Source: Vigna angularis (taxonomy: Eukaryota; Streptophyta; Magnoliopsida; Fabales; Fabaceae). From it: DNA of 64,000 nucleotides. Each line of letters starts with the position of its first letter. Position 1 is the stretch's first letter. The stretch spans positions 49,511,630 through 49,575,629 of the forward strand of contig NC_068970.1 in assembly GCF_016808095.1 (NCBI RefSeq), in the 5' to 3' direction. Made by a program: the position numbers and the translations under genes. The notes under the pieces are model-generated. The model was given only the letters and a program-made list of their open reading frames with translations, was not told the origin of the DNA and searched no databases. Below are positions 35,727 through 46,307 of this stretch, one piece after another.

Positions 35727-38572
35727 AAATACCCCCAAACTTACAACTTTGCTTGTCCTCAAGCAAAAGTACTTCTCCTAGCAAACAATTCAATCACAAT
35801 GGTCTAGCAACTTTAAGCATAGTTTCAATCAAATAAACAAAATCAATCATGCTTGCTCAACTTATAAATCACATTCAAGAGACAATATAGTCTTAGCAAG
35901 CTAAACTTCAATCATGGTGCTAACAGTTCAAAATCACATGATAGATGCAATTGATAGATCAACAAACATGGCAAGTTGTTTTCAATGAGTGCATGGAACC
36001 AATCCTCACCAAGGAAAGTGTTTCACTCAAGCACAATGGTGTATAAGGATGTGTGTCTAACTCTCAACTATCACAATGTTACACAAATCAACTTTGCCTT
36101 TCGTTTCAACAATATCAAACACATTAACAAACAAATTACATCACAAGGACTTTTTGAAGCTTGTATTGTGGCTGGGCTAAGAAGAAAAATTGGTTTTTCT
36201 GGACAACAAAGCACCTTGAGATAAGAGACCAAACAATTTAGTTCATGATATAGCATAATATCTCTTTTTCTCAAAAATTGAATAAACCACTCTCAACTTA
36301 TTTCCTAACTCTTTTTCATTGAATTCATGTTTTTGTTTTTCTTCTTCTCCTTTCTTTTTCTTTCTTTTTACTCAACTTATTGTTTTTCTCAATGCTCTCC
36401 TTTTGACAAGAACTCCCCCAAACTTAGACCATTCTCCTCACTCTAACATATATGTTCATCTCAACTCAAGGTAAGGAGGTTAAGGATTTTTCAATAGGCT
36501 TAAGGTTTCGGGAATGAGAAAGTTTTCTTTAAGGTTCAAAGGTTATACATTGGCTTTTAGGTTCAAAATGTAGAAGAGGTGGAAGAACAAGATGGCCTTG
36601 ATCATTTGTAACATGCAAGTAACTAGTTCAAATAGAGAAACTCAGGCAAAATCAACTGTGATTCCAAAGTAATAACATTCAGCAATAAACTCTGAGGCAC
36701 AACATCTCACTGGTTCACTCAAGGTTCCCAAATTTGATAAACATCATGCCAAGAATATTGATCACAATTAAAATCAAGCATCTATCTAAACATATACAAG
36801 CAACCACAATCTCTGTTCAACAAGCTCAACCACATAATCTCAATCAGATTTTCAAAACAATTCTCATGGATAAAGAGCAAGCACAACAGATTTGTATTCA
36901 ATTCAAGCATAGAAAATGATTCACTCAAATCACCAGACCAATTGCACAAGAACTATCCACAAGGCAAGTAAAAAAAAATCCAAAAACAAAAAAAAACTGA
37001 AAGCATAAGAACTGGAAATTAAAACTGAAAAACCGAATTAAAATGGACTCTTTGCAGCTCCAACAGTGTAAGATACTAGCTTCACTTTCATCTGCAACAT
37101 CTTCCTCCCACAGTAGCTTATACTCCGCAACTGCTCCACCTCCCCCATCAGTAGGGGCCTGGCCCCCAGGCCATGCTACACGAGCAGCAAAATCTTCAAG
37201 TCATATAATGCTCTGCTCACGCCTGGCTCAAAGGTTAGCCAGCGGTGGTTTTGAACTTGTTAAGTCCTAAAGAAGATCTTATACTGTAAAAAGAAAGCTC
37301 AAAGCAAAATTAGTATCCCATAGTCAACAACTGAAGAGAAGAATCCATAAAACAAACTAAAAGAAATATGCAAAAGAAAGCAAAGAAACAAGACAGTGAA
37401 AGGCAAAACAAACAAAGACAAAAGTACAAGAACAAAGAGGGAAGTCTTAGAATTAAGCTTCCCACAGGTACAACAACACAAAAAGGAATAACAACACATC
37501 AAAAGGAGTGTGTGAAAGAGTGCAAAAGAATGGGAAACTCATCATAAATCAAGAAAAACAAAAGTGCAGAACCAGAATTTTTGGTGCTGGGCGCCACTGG
37601 TGCAGGTCGCGCTCGGGCGCCCCTCAGCAGGGGGCGCTTGGGCGCCACTCGGTCTGTTTGATGCAGGAGGCCATTGGTGCAGCTCGCGCCCGAGCGCCCC
37701 TCAGCAGGGGGCGCTTGGGCGCCATATAAGTTTTCTGCATAATGCAGATTTCTGCGAAATTGGCCACTCACCATGTGATTTTTGGTTCTAGACCTTCATT
37801 CAATGCACTCACACACCAAACAAGCTAAAACTAACCTACTACACTTATACAAACCACAAAAACAACATTACAACTCAAAAATCACAAAAATGCAAAACTA
37901 CACAAACATGCAAAACATAAGCTACAAATGCAAATAACACAAAAATCACACAAACACAAGTAAAATAGGTAATAAAACTGGGTTGCCTCCCAAAAGCGCT
38001 TGTTTAACGTCATTAGCTTGACGGATTACTCAATGAAGTGCAGATTTTGTTGTTGTTGGTGTGCTCCTTCCACCAACTCCTCTTGAATCACATTCTAGCC
38101 ACCAAATCAACTCTCATAGCTTGAATTCTTCTTTTTAGCCCTTCCACTACCTTGACATCTTCAAACACTCAATCCTCTTGATCAAATTTTGCTTGCTAGG
38201 CTTGAGTTCTTTGTCTCTCATCCAAGGGTGGTGGTGACTAGTCTTTCTCTTTTCCTTCTCCCTTTCTTCATCTTACTTAGCACTTGGAGCATCTTCAAGG
38301 GAGGAAGAATTTTGGGGCAGCTTGTGATGCTCAACATAGTTGTCTCCTTGTGTCCTATAATTTCCTTCAAACTCAGGGTCTTCATGATGCTTTTGAGGCT
38401 GCAGTCCTCCTTGTATGAACATCCCCTGCATACACTTAGACACAACTAGGCTAAAGCCACAAATTAGCCCAAGTAAAACTGAAAATCTATTTACAACAAA
38501 AGAGTTAGTTCTATATACAAAATCAAGTCTACATAAGTTAGAAACCTCACAAAAGTCTAGTATTGACACGAG
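35727..38572 (-). other. Gypsy-2 internal region, no intact ORF
   Basis: About 2.8 kb without a long frame. A GC-rich module at 37590-37730 holds two copies of a gcgcccctcagcagggggcgc-like hairpin unit. No gag, protease or pol motif recognised. Short frames on either strand lack family features. Confidence 0.7.
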
Positions 38573-38590
38573 TCCCCGGCAACGGCGCCA
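38573..38590 (-). other. Gypsy-2 primer-binding site (tRNA-Asp type)
   Basis: Same 18-base site as Gypsy-1 and Gypsy-3, six bases from the right LTR. Confidence 0.9.
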
Positions 38591-38596
38591 AAAACT

Positions 38597-40257
38597 TGTT
38601 AGCTCAAAAACTTGTTGGGCTCGATTTCGGCAAGCGTACCGAATCGTTCAAGTAATAAACCGGTAAGACCGGGTATCGTTTTCCCAAGAGACTCGTAATA
38701 CTAGAGAATTGTGCGATTAACAACTCATATAGACTCAAGAACATAACATCGATTTACAGAACAAGTGCAGAAATATAAATTCATACATAATTACAAGGTT
38801 GGACTTTGGTATTGAAGGCACTTGGAAATGGAAAAGACAAGAAATGGTATGAAATGACATTGTTAAGATTAGTTTTCACCAATGCACTCTTGTGTATAAC
38901 CAATTTCATCTCCTCTCTATCAATTTACTAAAGTCAATCCACTAAAACACTCTAGCCCTAATTCCTTAGGTGAAAGAGCCTAGGTTTTCCTTATCAAACC
39001 CCAATTCCTTGGCAATCTAACAAGCAAAACCCGCATTAAAGAGCTGGGATCTAAGACAACATGTGAATCATCTTCCATTCCTAGAATCAATGACCCACAA
39101 GGACTCCTATTTCAGTTCCGGGTTTCATCTTACGTTCCCATAATCCATAAAACCCCAAAATCAAGTCATGAACGTTCCCATTACATGCAAGCTTTAAGAT
39201 TGGAAACAAGAATACTAGCAATTGATAGAAAAGGCATATATATAATGAAATCATTCAACAATTACACAAGAATTCAAAGGCTACAACTAATCTCAACAAG
39301 ATGGGTTTGGTTCTCCATTTCCATGGAGAACCCTAAAGCTTACAAGATGACCATGGAAGAAGATGAAGAACTCAAGAAGAAGAAGGGAGTGTTCCCACGA
39401 ACCCTAGCAGTCCTCCAAGCTCTCCTCTGAGTGAAATCGCGCCTCCAAATGACCAAAGACCCAAAACCCTTCGCGTTTCTGGGTTAAATAAGCTGTCTGC
39501 CACATCAGTAAAAGTCGCGCCCGGGCGCTCTCTGTCAGTCGCGCCCGGGCGCGAGGCTCTCGGGAAATATTGAAAACTGGCAAAAAGTCGCGCCCGGGCG
39601 CCCCTCTGTTTTCGCGCCCGGGCGCGAGCCTCTCGCATTTGGACAAACGTCCTTCAAGCTGGCCGAGCGTCCTCTTACTCGCTGCACGAACGTGCTGGAC
39701 GAGCGTGCTGGACGAGCGTGCTGGACGAGCGCCCTATCTACTAGCTGGATGACCGTCCTACTCTGCCTGGCTTGGACGAGCGTCCTCTCCCTGGCTTGGA
39801 CGAGCGTCCTCTCCTGGGACGAGCGTCCTCTTCCTGGACGAGCGTCCTTTTTCCTGGACGAACGTCCGCCTTGCTGGGACGAGCGTCCTGAATCTTGGAC
39901 GAACGTCCTCCATGAGCTCCTGGACGAGCGTCCGCTCGTGCTTCCACTCTGGATGAGCGTCCGCTCTTCTGCCTTCTGGACGAGCGTCCGCTCTCCTGGG
40001 ACGAGCGTTCTTGCACTGCTGATGGCATTTCTTCGTGCTAATTTCTTGGTCCGGTTCTATAGTTTGTTGGAGAGTCTTCCAAGCTCATTTTTAGCTACAA
40101 AATAAGGGATTATTGATGAAAGTACATCAAAGTAGCCAAAAACACAATTATTTAGAAAACAAGGCAAAACAAGAGGATTAAGCAAGTTATAAGTAAGAAA
40201 GGAGTTGATTTTGCCACTAAAATGATGCTTAAAATATGGTATAATTTAGCATTATCA
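38597..40257 (-). repeat. Gypsy-2 5' LTR (right copy)
   Basis: 1661 bp, near-identical to 34102-35726; longer mainly through added array units around 39700-39850. Confidence 0.92.
39515..40010 (-). repeat. Palindrome array in Gypsy-2 right LTR
   Basis: GCGCCCGGGCGC words (39515-39628) then GGACGAGCGTCC units (39640-40005), with extra ctggacgagcgtg and cttggacgagcgtcctct units compared with the left LTR. Confidence 0.9.
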
Positions 40258-40579
40258 TGGATAAGATGAAATTGATGAACCCCAACAACATACTCATCCA
40301 TATATTCCATTGAAAGTATTTGTATTTTGTTTTAGCCATTGATCACCCTCATGCATACATGTTTATTTTCGTCTTTTGCATAGAAAAATCCAATTATTTC
40401 GTTCTTAAGTCTTAGCTAATCAACGAATCACATAACTAAACTAGGCCGTGAGTCCTTTGGGAGAACGATACTTGGTCTTACCAAGTTTATTACTTGAAAC
40501 GATTCGGTCATACTTGCCGATTGTAAAACAAGTTTGTGACGCCGTATTTTGGTGTTCATAAATTTGTCCATCAAGTTTT

Positions 40580-40597
40580 TGGCGCCGTTGCCGGGGA
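40580..40597 (+). other. Gypsy-3 primer-binding site (tRNA-Asp type)
   Basis: TGGCGCCGTTGCCGGGGA, six bases after the end of the 5' LTR at 40573; shows Gypsy-3 reads on the plus strand. Confidence 0.9.
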
Positions 40598-40860
40598 CTC
40601 GTGGTTTAACTAGTTAATTTGTGTGATTATTGATTATCTTTGACTTCAATTTTAAATTTCTGTTTTTATTTTCTTTTTTTATTTTTCGATTTTTATTTTA
40701 TTTTATTTTATTTTATTTTATTCTCTGAATCTTATATCTTCTCTTATATCTTTTTGTGCTAACAAATATTTTCTAGAGCTTTGTGCATAATGTTTGCAGG
40801 ATGCAATTCGAACAAGAATTTAATAGGCACTCAATTCTACTAAGGTAATTTCAACTACTG

Positions 40861-41793
40861 GTGGGATCTCACTCAGGCATGGATAATGATCAATTTTCGC
40901 AAGCTGTCAAACAATTTAAGAATCGACCACCACAACAATGGCAGCAAAAACCCTCTCTATCGGGAAAAAGGAGAACGTTGGAGGAGGCAGTTCAACAGTA
41001 CATACAGATACCTGATTGTCATCACAAAACCACTCAAGCTGCCGAAGAATTTGATAGGCCGCCACCACAACAATGGCAGCAACAACCCTCTCTATCAGTG
41101 AATTTAGATGACACCTTTCAACGATTTTTGAAAAATTCCGACTCTACTCAGAAAAGCATTGAAGAATCATGTAAAAGGATGGAGATGCACCTTCGTTACA
41201 TTAGTCAGAGATTGAATGAGGAGGTTAATACTGAAGTTAACCTTAAGGAAGAAGGGCAAGCCATTGTCACTCAAAGTGAAAAGATTCTTGATGAGAGAAA
41301 AATAGGGGGAGATGAGGAAAAGATGGAGAGAAAAGAAAAAGAAGAGTTGAGTGAGAAAAATAAAGATGAAGAAAAAGAAAAAGAAGTGGTTGAGAGAAAA
41401 GAGAGAAAGAAAATTTGTGTGAAAATAAAGAAGTTGAGGAGAAAAAGAGAAGGGAAGAAAAAAATAAAAGAAAAGAAAAAGAGAAAATTTGGGGAGAGGA
41501 AGCGTAAGAAAAAGAAGATGAGAGGAAAGAAGAAGGAATCATATGAAAAATCCCATCCACATCTAAAGAAGAATCATAGGAAGGAAAAGAAATTTAAGTG
41601 CTTTATGGAAATCTTCAAGAAATTGGAGATTAAAGTTCCTATGATTGAGACACTGCAACAGGTTCCTGGTTTGATCAAATTTCTAAAGAAATTCAGTAGA
41701 AAGAAGAAGAAAAAGAAGATGGAACTTGAACTTTACTGGGTCAAGCTAATGACGTTAAAAGAGCGCTTGCTGGGAGGCAACCCAGTGATTTAA
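40861..41793 (+). pseudogene. Gypsy-3 gag relic
   Basis: A 310-codon open frame that lacks the Retrotrans_gag core and the protease. It aligns in order with the C-terminal half of the Gypsy-1 gag: QQWQQ.PSL repeated twice, a TLEEAVQQY/DDTFQRF segment, NTEVN, then IFKKLEIKVP. Between them lies a strongly expanded, almost pure E/K/R stretch of over 100 residues. It ends in the tgggaggcaaccca phrase. Best read as a deleted gag with a low-complexity expansion; there is no evidence of host function. Confidence 0.7.
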
Positions 41794-41864
41794 AAACTTT
41801 TGATTTTATTTTTGTTTTTGTAACTTTTAATTTGGGGACATTATTTTGTAAATATTTTGTTGGA

Positions 41865-41995
41865 TATAGCATCTACTGAAGGATTCTAATTGTGTAACAC
41901 CTACTGATGGGTGTTGGTGAGAAAATTTTGCACCTACTGATGGGTGTTGGTAAGTATTGTAACATCTACTGATGGGTGTTGGTGGATTTTGGGTC
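41865..41995 (+). repeat. Short tandem repeat in Gypsy-3
   Basis: Three good copies and one poor copy of a roughly 40-bp unit with core ctactgatgggtgttggtg. Confidence 0.85.
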
Positions 41996-42179
41996 AGGCT
42001 CGTGACGTTAAACAAGCGCTACCTGGGAGGCAACCCAGTTGATTGATTGTTTTTGTTTGTTTCATTGTAGTAGTAATAGGGTTGTGCATAAGTAATCTGA
42101 GGATTGAATTGAAGGAAACTAGTGAGGGGCATGTTTAGGAGGCACGTAGGTTAAGAAAAGAAGGAGAAGAGCACATCAC

Positions 42180-42835
42180 GAAAGTGCCGCTGAGCGGCAA
42201 CTTACCGCTGAGCGGTACTCTCGCAGAATGGGCTTTAGTTTCCCCTTAGCGGGATCCGAGCCCATTAGGGTATTTGTATACCCTAAGCTGCGCATAAGCT
42301 TCTGTTTGCTGGCTCTTCTCTGCACAAACACTCCCACATACCTTCTCCAAGGTTTTCTACACCTTTTTACTCTTCCCTCTTAAGAAAATTTCTCTTCCAC
42401 TCACTTTTTCACTAGTGTGCCATCAAAGTTTGAAATTGGAAGAGAGCATTCTAGCTTGGAAGCATTCTCATTGCATCTAGTATCTCCATCCAAGTAAGTA
42501 AAAAAGCATTTTGATCATTCTAGGGTTTTTGATTTTGAATATGATTGTCAAACCATGAATATTTAGGGGTTTTGGTTTGTATGGATGATTTGATGATATA
42601 ATTGATGTTTGAACCGATTAAACTGCATGGTTTTGATCTGAAAAACTGAAAATTGCATTTGGGTGGAGTTAGGACAGCTTAAAAGAGATTTTTCAAAACT
42701 CTACAGAGTTACCGCTCAGGGGTAAATTGCCACTGAGCGGCACTCTGCCAGACTTGATTTTTTTTTATTTGTTGCGTGGCACTAGTGGCGCTGAGGGGAA
42801 ATTCTGACCCTCAGCGGTGGTTTAGCTTCGAAAGG
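42180..42835 (+). repeat. Internal palindromic words and promoter-like sequence in Gypsy-3
   Basis: CCGCTGAGCGG words recur at 42183-42215 and in degenerate form at 42712-42830, as in this element's own LTR. Between them is gtatttgtataccctaag and leader-like sequence with a possible intron ending at gcag 42901-42904. This may be a second internal promoter for the ORF that follows; inference only. Confidence 0.5.
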
Positions 42836-42906
42836 AGTTGTGTTTTGTGTTTTACTAATGATTAACATCATGTTCTGTGGTTTTGTATCTGTGTTTGAAT
42901 GCAGGA

Positions 42907-43350
42907 ATGACATCCTCTTCAGGAAAGAGATTGAAAACCATGGCAACCAAGAGAAAGGAAAAGGAACCAGAACAGCCCCATTCTAGTAGGTTCCTCTCTC
43001 GGAAACATGAGAAGCACTTCAAGGTGGTGCAAGACAGGAGACTCCTCATGGAAACAAAAGTTGGAATGATACCTAACTTTGCTCCTCAATTTGGAGAGCA
43101 ATTGTTAGGGAATGACTGGGGAAAGCTAGCCACATATCCTGCACCTGCCAACATAGCTGTGGTAAAAGAATTCTACACCAATGCAAAGAAGATTGGTGAC
43201 TATCCAGTTGAAAATTATTTGAGCTATGTTAGAGGCCATGCTATCAGGTATGATCCTGATTCAATCAATAACTTCCTGGATACTGTGTGGGCTGGTGAGC
43301 AGTGCCAGTTTGCTCTTTGCATGGAGGAAGGGGCTGATTTTGAGGATTAA
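42907..43350 (+). CDS. Transposase_32-like retroelement ORF, C-terminally truncated
   Basis: Starts MTSSSGKRLKTMATKRK; the APANIAVVKEFYTNAK and YLSYVRGHAIRYDP motifs match the plant 'putative transposon protein' domain often carried as an extra ORF by Gypsy elements. It stops after 147 residues because the sequence switches at 43342 into copied LTR sequence, whose TAA ends the frame. The complete domain would be longer. Function unknown. Confidence 0.7.
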   Translation: MTSSSGKRLKTMATKRKEKEPEQPHSSRFLSRKHEKHFKVVQDRRLLMETKVGMIPNFAPQFGEQLLGNDWGKLATYPAPANIAVVKEFYTNAKKIGDYPVENYLSYVRGHAIRYDPDSINNFLDTVWAGEQCQFALCMEEGADFED

Positions 43351-43741
43351 GCAAGTTATAAGTAAGAAAGGAGTTGATTTTGCCACTAAAATGATGCTTA
43401 AAATATGGTATAATTTAGCATTATCATGGATAAGATGAAATTGATGAACCCCAACAACATACTCATCCATATATTCCATTGAAAGTATTTGTATTTTGTT
43501 TTAGCCATTGATTACCCTCATGCATACATGTTTATTTTCGTCTTTTGCATAGAAAATCCAATTATTTCGTTCTTAAGTCTTAGCTAATCAACGAATCACA
43601 TAACTAAACTAGGCCGTGAGTCCTTTGGGAGAACGATACTTGGTCTTACCAAGTTTATTACTTGAAACGATTCGGTCATACTTGCCGATTGTAAAACAAG
43701 TTTGTGACGCCGTATTTTGGTGTTCATAAATTTGTCCATCA
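43342..43741 (+). repeat. Mosaic 3' LTR of Gypsy-3: copy of 40173-40573
   Basis: 400 bp almost identical to 40173-40573. It consists of 85 bp of Gypsy-2 LTR tail (to attatca at 43426), the tggat junction, then the last 310 bp of the Gypsy-3 LTR. The right end abuts the ggcac target duplication. The left switch point falls at the shared word gaggattaa. Confidence 0.88.
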
Positions 43742-45206
43742 GGCACCACTACAAAAAGAAAGAAATCCAGGAAGGTTTAAACAGTAAAAAGAAAAAGTAA
43801 AAGCCTATAACAGCAAAAAGAATTTTATTTTCTATTATGTAAGTATTTTTCTAAAATGGAAAATAACCTATGTATTTAAAAACCTATTTTATTTAGCTAA
43901 AAAGAGCAAATTAACTCTATTTCTATCAAAATCCTATTTTTACCTTTTTACACTAAACTAGTCTATTTCTAAAGAATTAAAAACTAAAGAAACCTAAGAA
44001 AAGATTTTTAACCTAGAAAAATATGTAAATCTAGAGTGTTATCAAGCTCTCCTCTTCTTCCTCTCGCCTCACTCTCTCTCATCTCACTTCAAGCCCTAGC
44101 TCGAGTGTTTCTTTTGTTACCAAAATGATGTGCTCGTGCACAATGACCCCGCAAAGCTCTTCAGCCACACAACTTACAAAAACGTTGTGTTTCACTAATT
44201 GGATTTCAGCTCAAGGTGTCAGCGTTTGCAGCGGTCCAATCCAGCCCAATTGCTTCCAATCAACAGCATATCCCAAGTGGGGCAGTAGCGACCCACTCTT
44301 CTTTAATCAGCATCAGCGACCCAAATGCTAAGTGTAGCAACCCACTTTATTTAATTTCTGCATCAAAGAAAAAAATCAATCCTAAATTAAAGAAAAGAAA
44401 AGGAAATTTAACAATTAAAGAAATATTTTTATCAAAAGATTTTCTAAAAAAATATAAATTTTCTAATTATTAAAAAAAACTAAAAATTACACCTAAAAAC
44501 CTATTTTTAACTAAAATTCTATAAAAACTAAAGAAATAATGGAAAAACCTAAAACTAACCTAATTGTTGACAATTACAAACAAAAATAGACTATCCTAGA
44601 CTCCTAAGCACTGAAAAATATGAAAATTTGGAGAATTATCAATGGCACCTGTAAATTTGTGGTTTTTAAAACTTTTTAAAAAAATAATTTTTTTTGTAAA
44701 GCTTTTTATTGTCACTAAAATCACAAGGGACCACTAGAAAGGGGATTGAATAATATTTCTAAAACTAACTAACACTTAATAACTATTGCAGGGGTTTGAC
44801 AAAATATGCAATAGTTGTTAGATGTTTCTATTGTTATGTAAACGTTTAGAAAATGTTTTAAATAGAGGAAGTAATAACACAAATATTTTATATTGGTTCA
44901 CTCAATCCTGAGTTACGTCCAGTCTTCTTCAAGAACTTGAGAGGTTCCACTAATCTTATCTAAGATTACAATGGGGTACAAACCACTCCGGTATACACCA
45001 AGTGTTCTCACTACTTCTAGTCCCCTAGTCAATTCTGACTAGTCCGAGTTTAGTCACTCCTGATATCCAAGTATTCTAACCACTCCTGGTATCAACCCTA
45101 GACAACTTTCGAGAAATTTTAACTCTCTTGAGCTAAACAGTACAAATGTTTTATTCTCTTCAAAATTTCCAAACACAAACAACATTGGTTTATAAGTACA
45201 TATTAT

Positions 45207-46307
45207 TGTCAGAGCGGCTGCAGCGGAATGGTTAGCGTGGGATAACAAACCAAGAGGGTTTTTATACTAACGTGTGCCTTTTAATTTCTACTCAATTAAA
45301 CTTACTTAGCAATTAATAAAGACAAATAAAGCAAGAGTAAGGTAGAGAGAAATTTGCACAGATGATTTTATCCTGGTTCGGATCTTACCAATCCTACGTC
45401 CAGTCGCTTATCTCAAAACAAGATAAACAGTTTCACTAACACAAAACAATTACAAACTACAATCACAAAGATACAATTTGTAAAAGTTTAGAAAACACCT
45501 CTCTTGATGCCACAAGAGATGAGACAACACCTCCTTTGAATCTTCACAAAGGATGAAACACTTCCTCCGAATTACTTCACGAAGGATGAACACCTCCTCC
45601 GAATACTTCACGAAGGATGAACTTCCTCTTCCAAACACCTCCTTAGACACACCAAGGATGAACCAGCTATTCCTCTATCACCGTAGCAGTATATCACCAA
45701 CTCTACAGACAGAGTTTCCTTAGCTGAGCAAGAGCACACAATTCTCAAGAGTTTCTGAGTATTTGAGCACAAGGGAAGAGTAGTTGTTGAGAGAAAATGA
45801 GAGTCTATTTATAGACTCATCCAAAGGCTCCTCCATTTTCGCTTTTAGACTTTCTGACAGTGTTAATCGATTAGCTACAGTGGTTAATCGATTAACAACC
45901 CAACGGATACTTCAACGGCTCTAAAAACGGCTAGTTTTTCAAACGTTCACCTTGTTAATCGATTAACAACCCTTGTTAATCGATTAACGTTAATCGATTA
46001 ACACCCCTTGTTAATCGATTAACACTGAAATGCTGGGCTTCTCCATGGCTCTCTGGAACAATCGATTAACACCCTCTGTTAATCGATTAACGCTAATCGA
46101 TTAGCACCTCTTGTTAATCGATTAGCACTGCACTATTTTTGCTTCTGGTTTATTTTTACATCACTTTTGAATACATACATGAAACTACTAATTTTCCTAT
46201 GTTCATACAATTATTACAAAAGATTACAAGTCTACAAAGATCATTCTTGATTGTTCTTGACTTGATTTGGACATCATCAAAACTTCATCTTCATCATTTT
46301 GCTAACA
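45207..46307 (-). mobile_element. Solo LTR with ATCGAT-centred palindromes
   Basis: 1101 bp, TGTCAGAGCGG...GCTAACA, flanked by perfect attat copies (45202-45206 and 46308-46312). No internal region or second LTR. TATA box TATAAATAG on the minus strand at 45805-45813, with a palindrome cluster just upstream of it. Confidence 0.85.
45864..46130 (-). repeat. GTTAATCGATTAAC palindrome cluster
   Basis: About ten copies of the 14-bp perfect palindrome GTTAATCGATTAAC or one-base variants (ttaatcgattagc), spaced unevenly by short linkers such as aacaccccttg. Confidence 0.92.

Larger units (their letters stand above)
34102..40257 (-). mobile_element. Gypsy-2: complete non-autonomous LTR retrotransposon
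   Basis: LTRs at 34102-35726 and 38597-40257, both starting tgttagctcaaaaactt and ending agcattatca, flanked by perfect tggat copies (34097-34101 and 40258-40262). Minus orientation: tRNA-Asp primer-binding site beside the right LTR and polypurine tract (tttgggggtattt) beside the left. The 2.87-kb interior has no gag or pol frame; it retains only the tgggaggcaaccca-type phrase (minus strand, near 37985). Inserted in the Gypsy-3 5' LTR. Confidence 0.93.
26162..43741 (+). mobile_element. Gypsy-3: plus-strand Gypsy-type LTR retrotransposon, split by two nested elements
   Basis: Flanked by direct ggcac copies (26157-26161 and 43742-43746). The 5' LTR is in three pieces: 26162-26287, 33251-34101 and 40263-40573 (about 1.29 kb in all), interrupted by Gypsy-1 and Gypsy-2. 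It ends tttgtccatca and is followed by a tRNA-Asp-type primer-binding site. Internal sequence holds a gag relic (40861-41793) and a Transposase_32-like ORF (42907-43350). The 3' LTR is abnormal: only the last 310 bp are present, preceded by 85 bp of Gypsy-2 tail. The first base pair is TA rather than TG, presumably a mutation. Confidence 0.8.
24286..44640 (-). mobile_element. Old LTR (outermost host), interrupted by Gypsy-3
   Basis: Two separated parts, 24286-26156 and 43747-44640, become continuous if Gypsy-3 and one target-site copy are removed. The left part starts tgttaaactgcctcttag, with a minus-strand TATA-like box at 25651-25661 (CTATAAAAAGG). The right part ends aatttggagaattatca. It is therefore an LTR of a minus-strand retroelement, perhaps a solo LTR. 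Related agaagacat.c.gg.. phrases recur at about 24169, 24955 and 25226. No coding sequence recognised. Confidence 0.5.

Noticed and set aside
34119..38613. LTR start at tgttgggctcg
   Set aside because: The shared sequence of both copies extends 17 bp further to tgttagctcaaa, and only that start gives matching tggat flanks.
43747..43760. CACTACAAAAAG as a CACTA transposon end
   Set aside because: It immediately follows the ggcac target duplication of Gypsy-3 and reads as old LTR sequence; no partner end was found.
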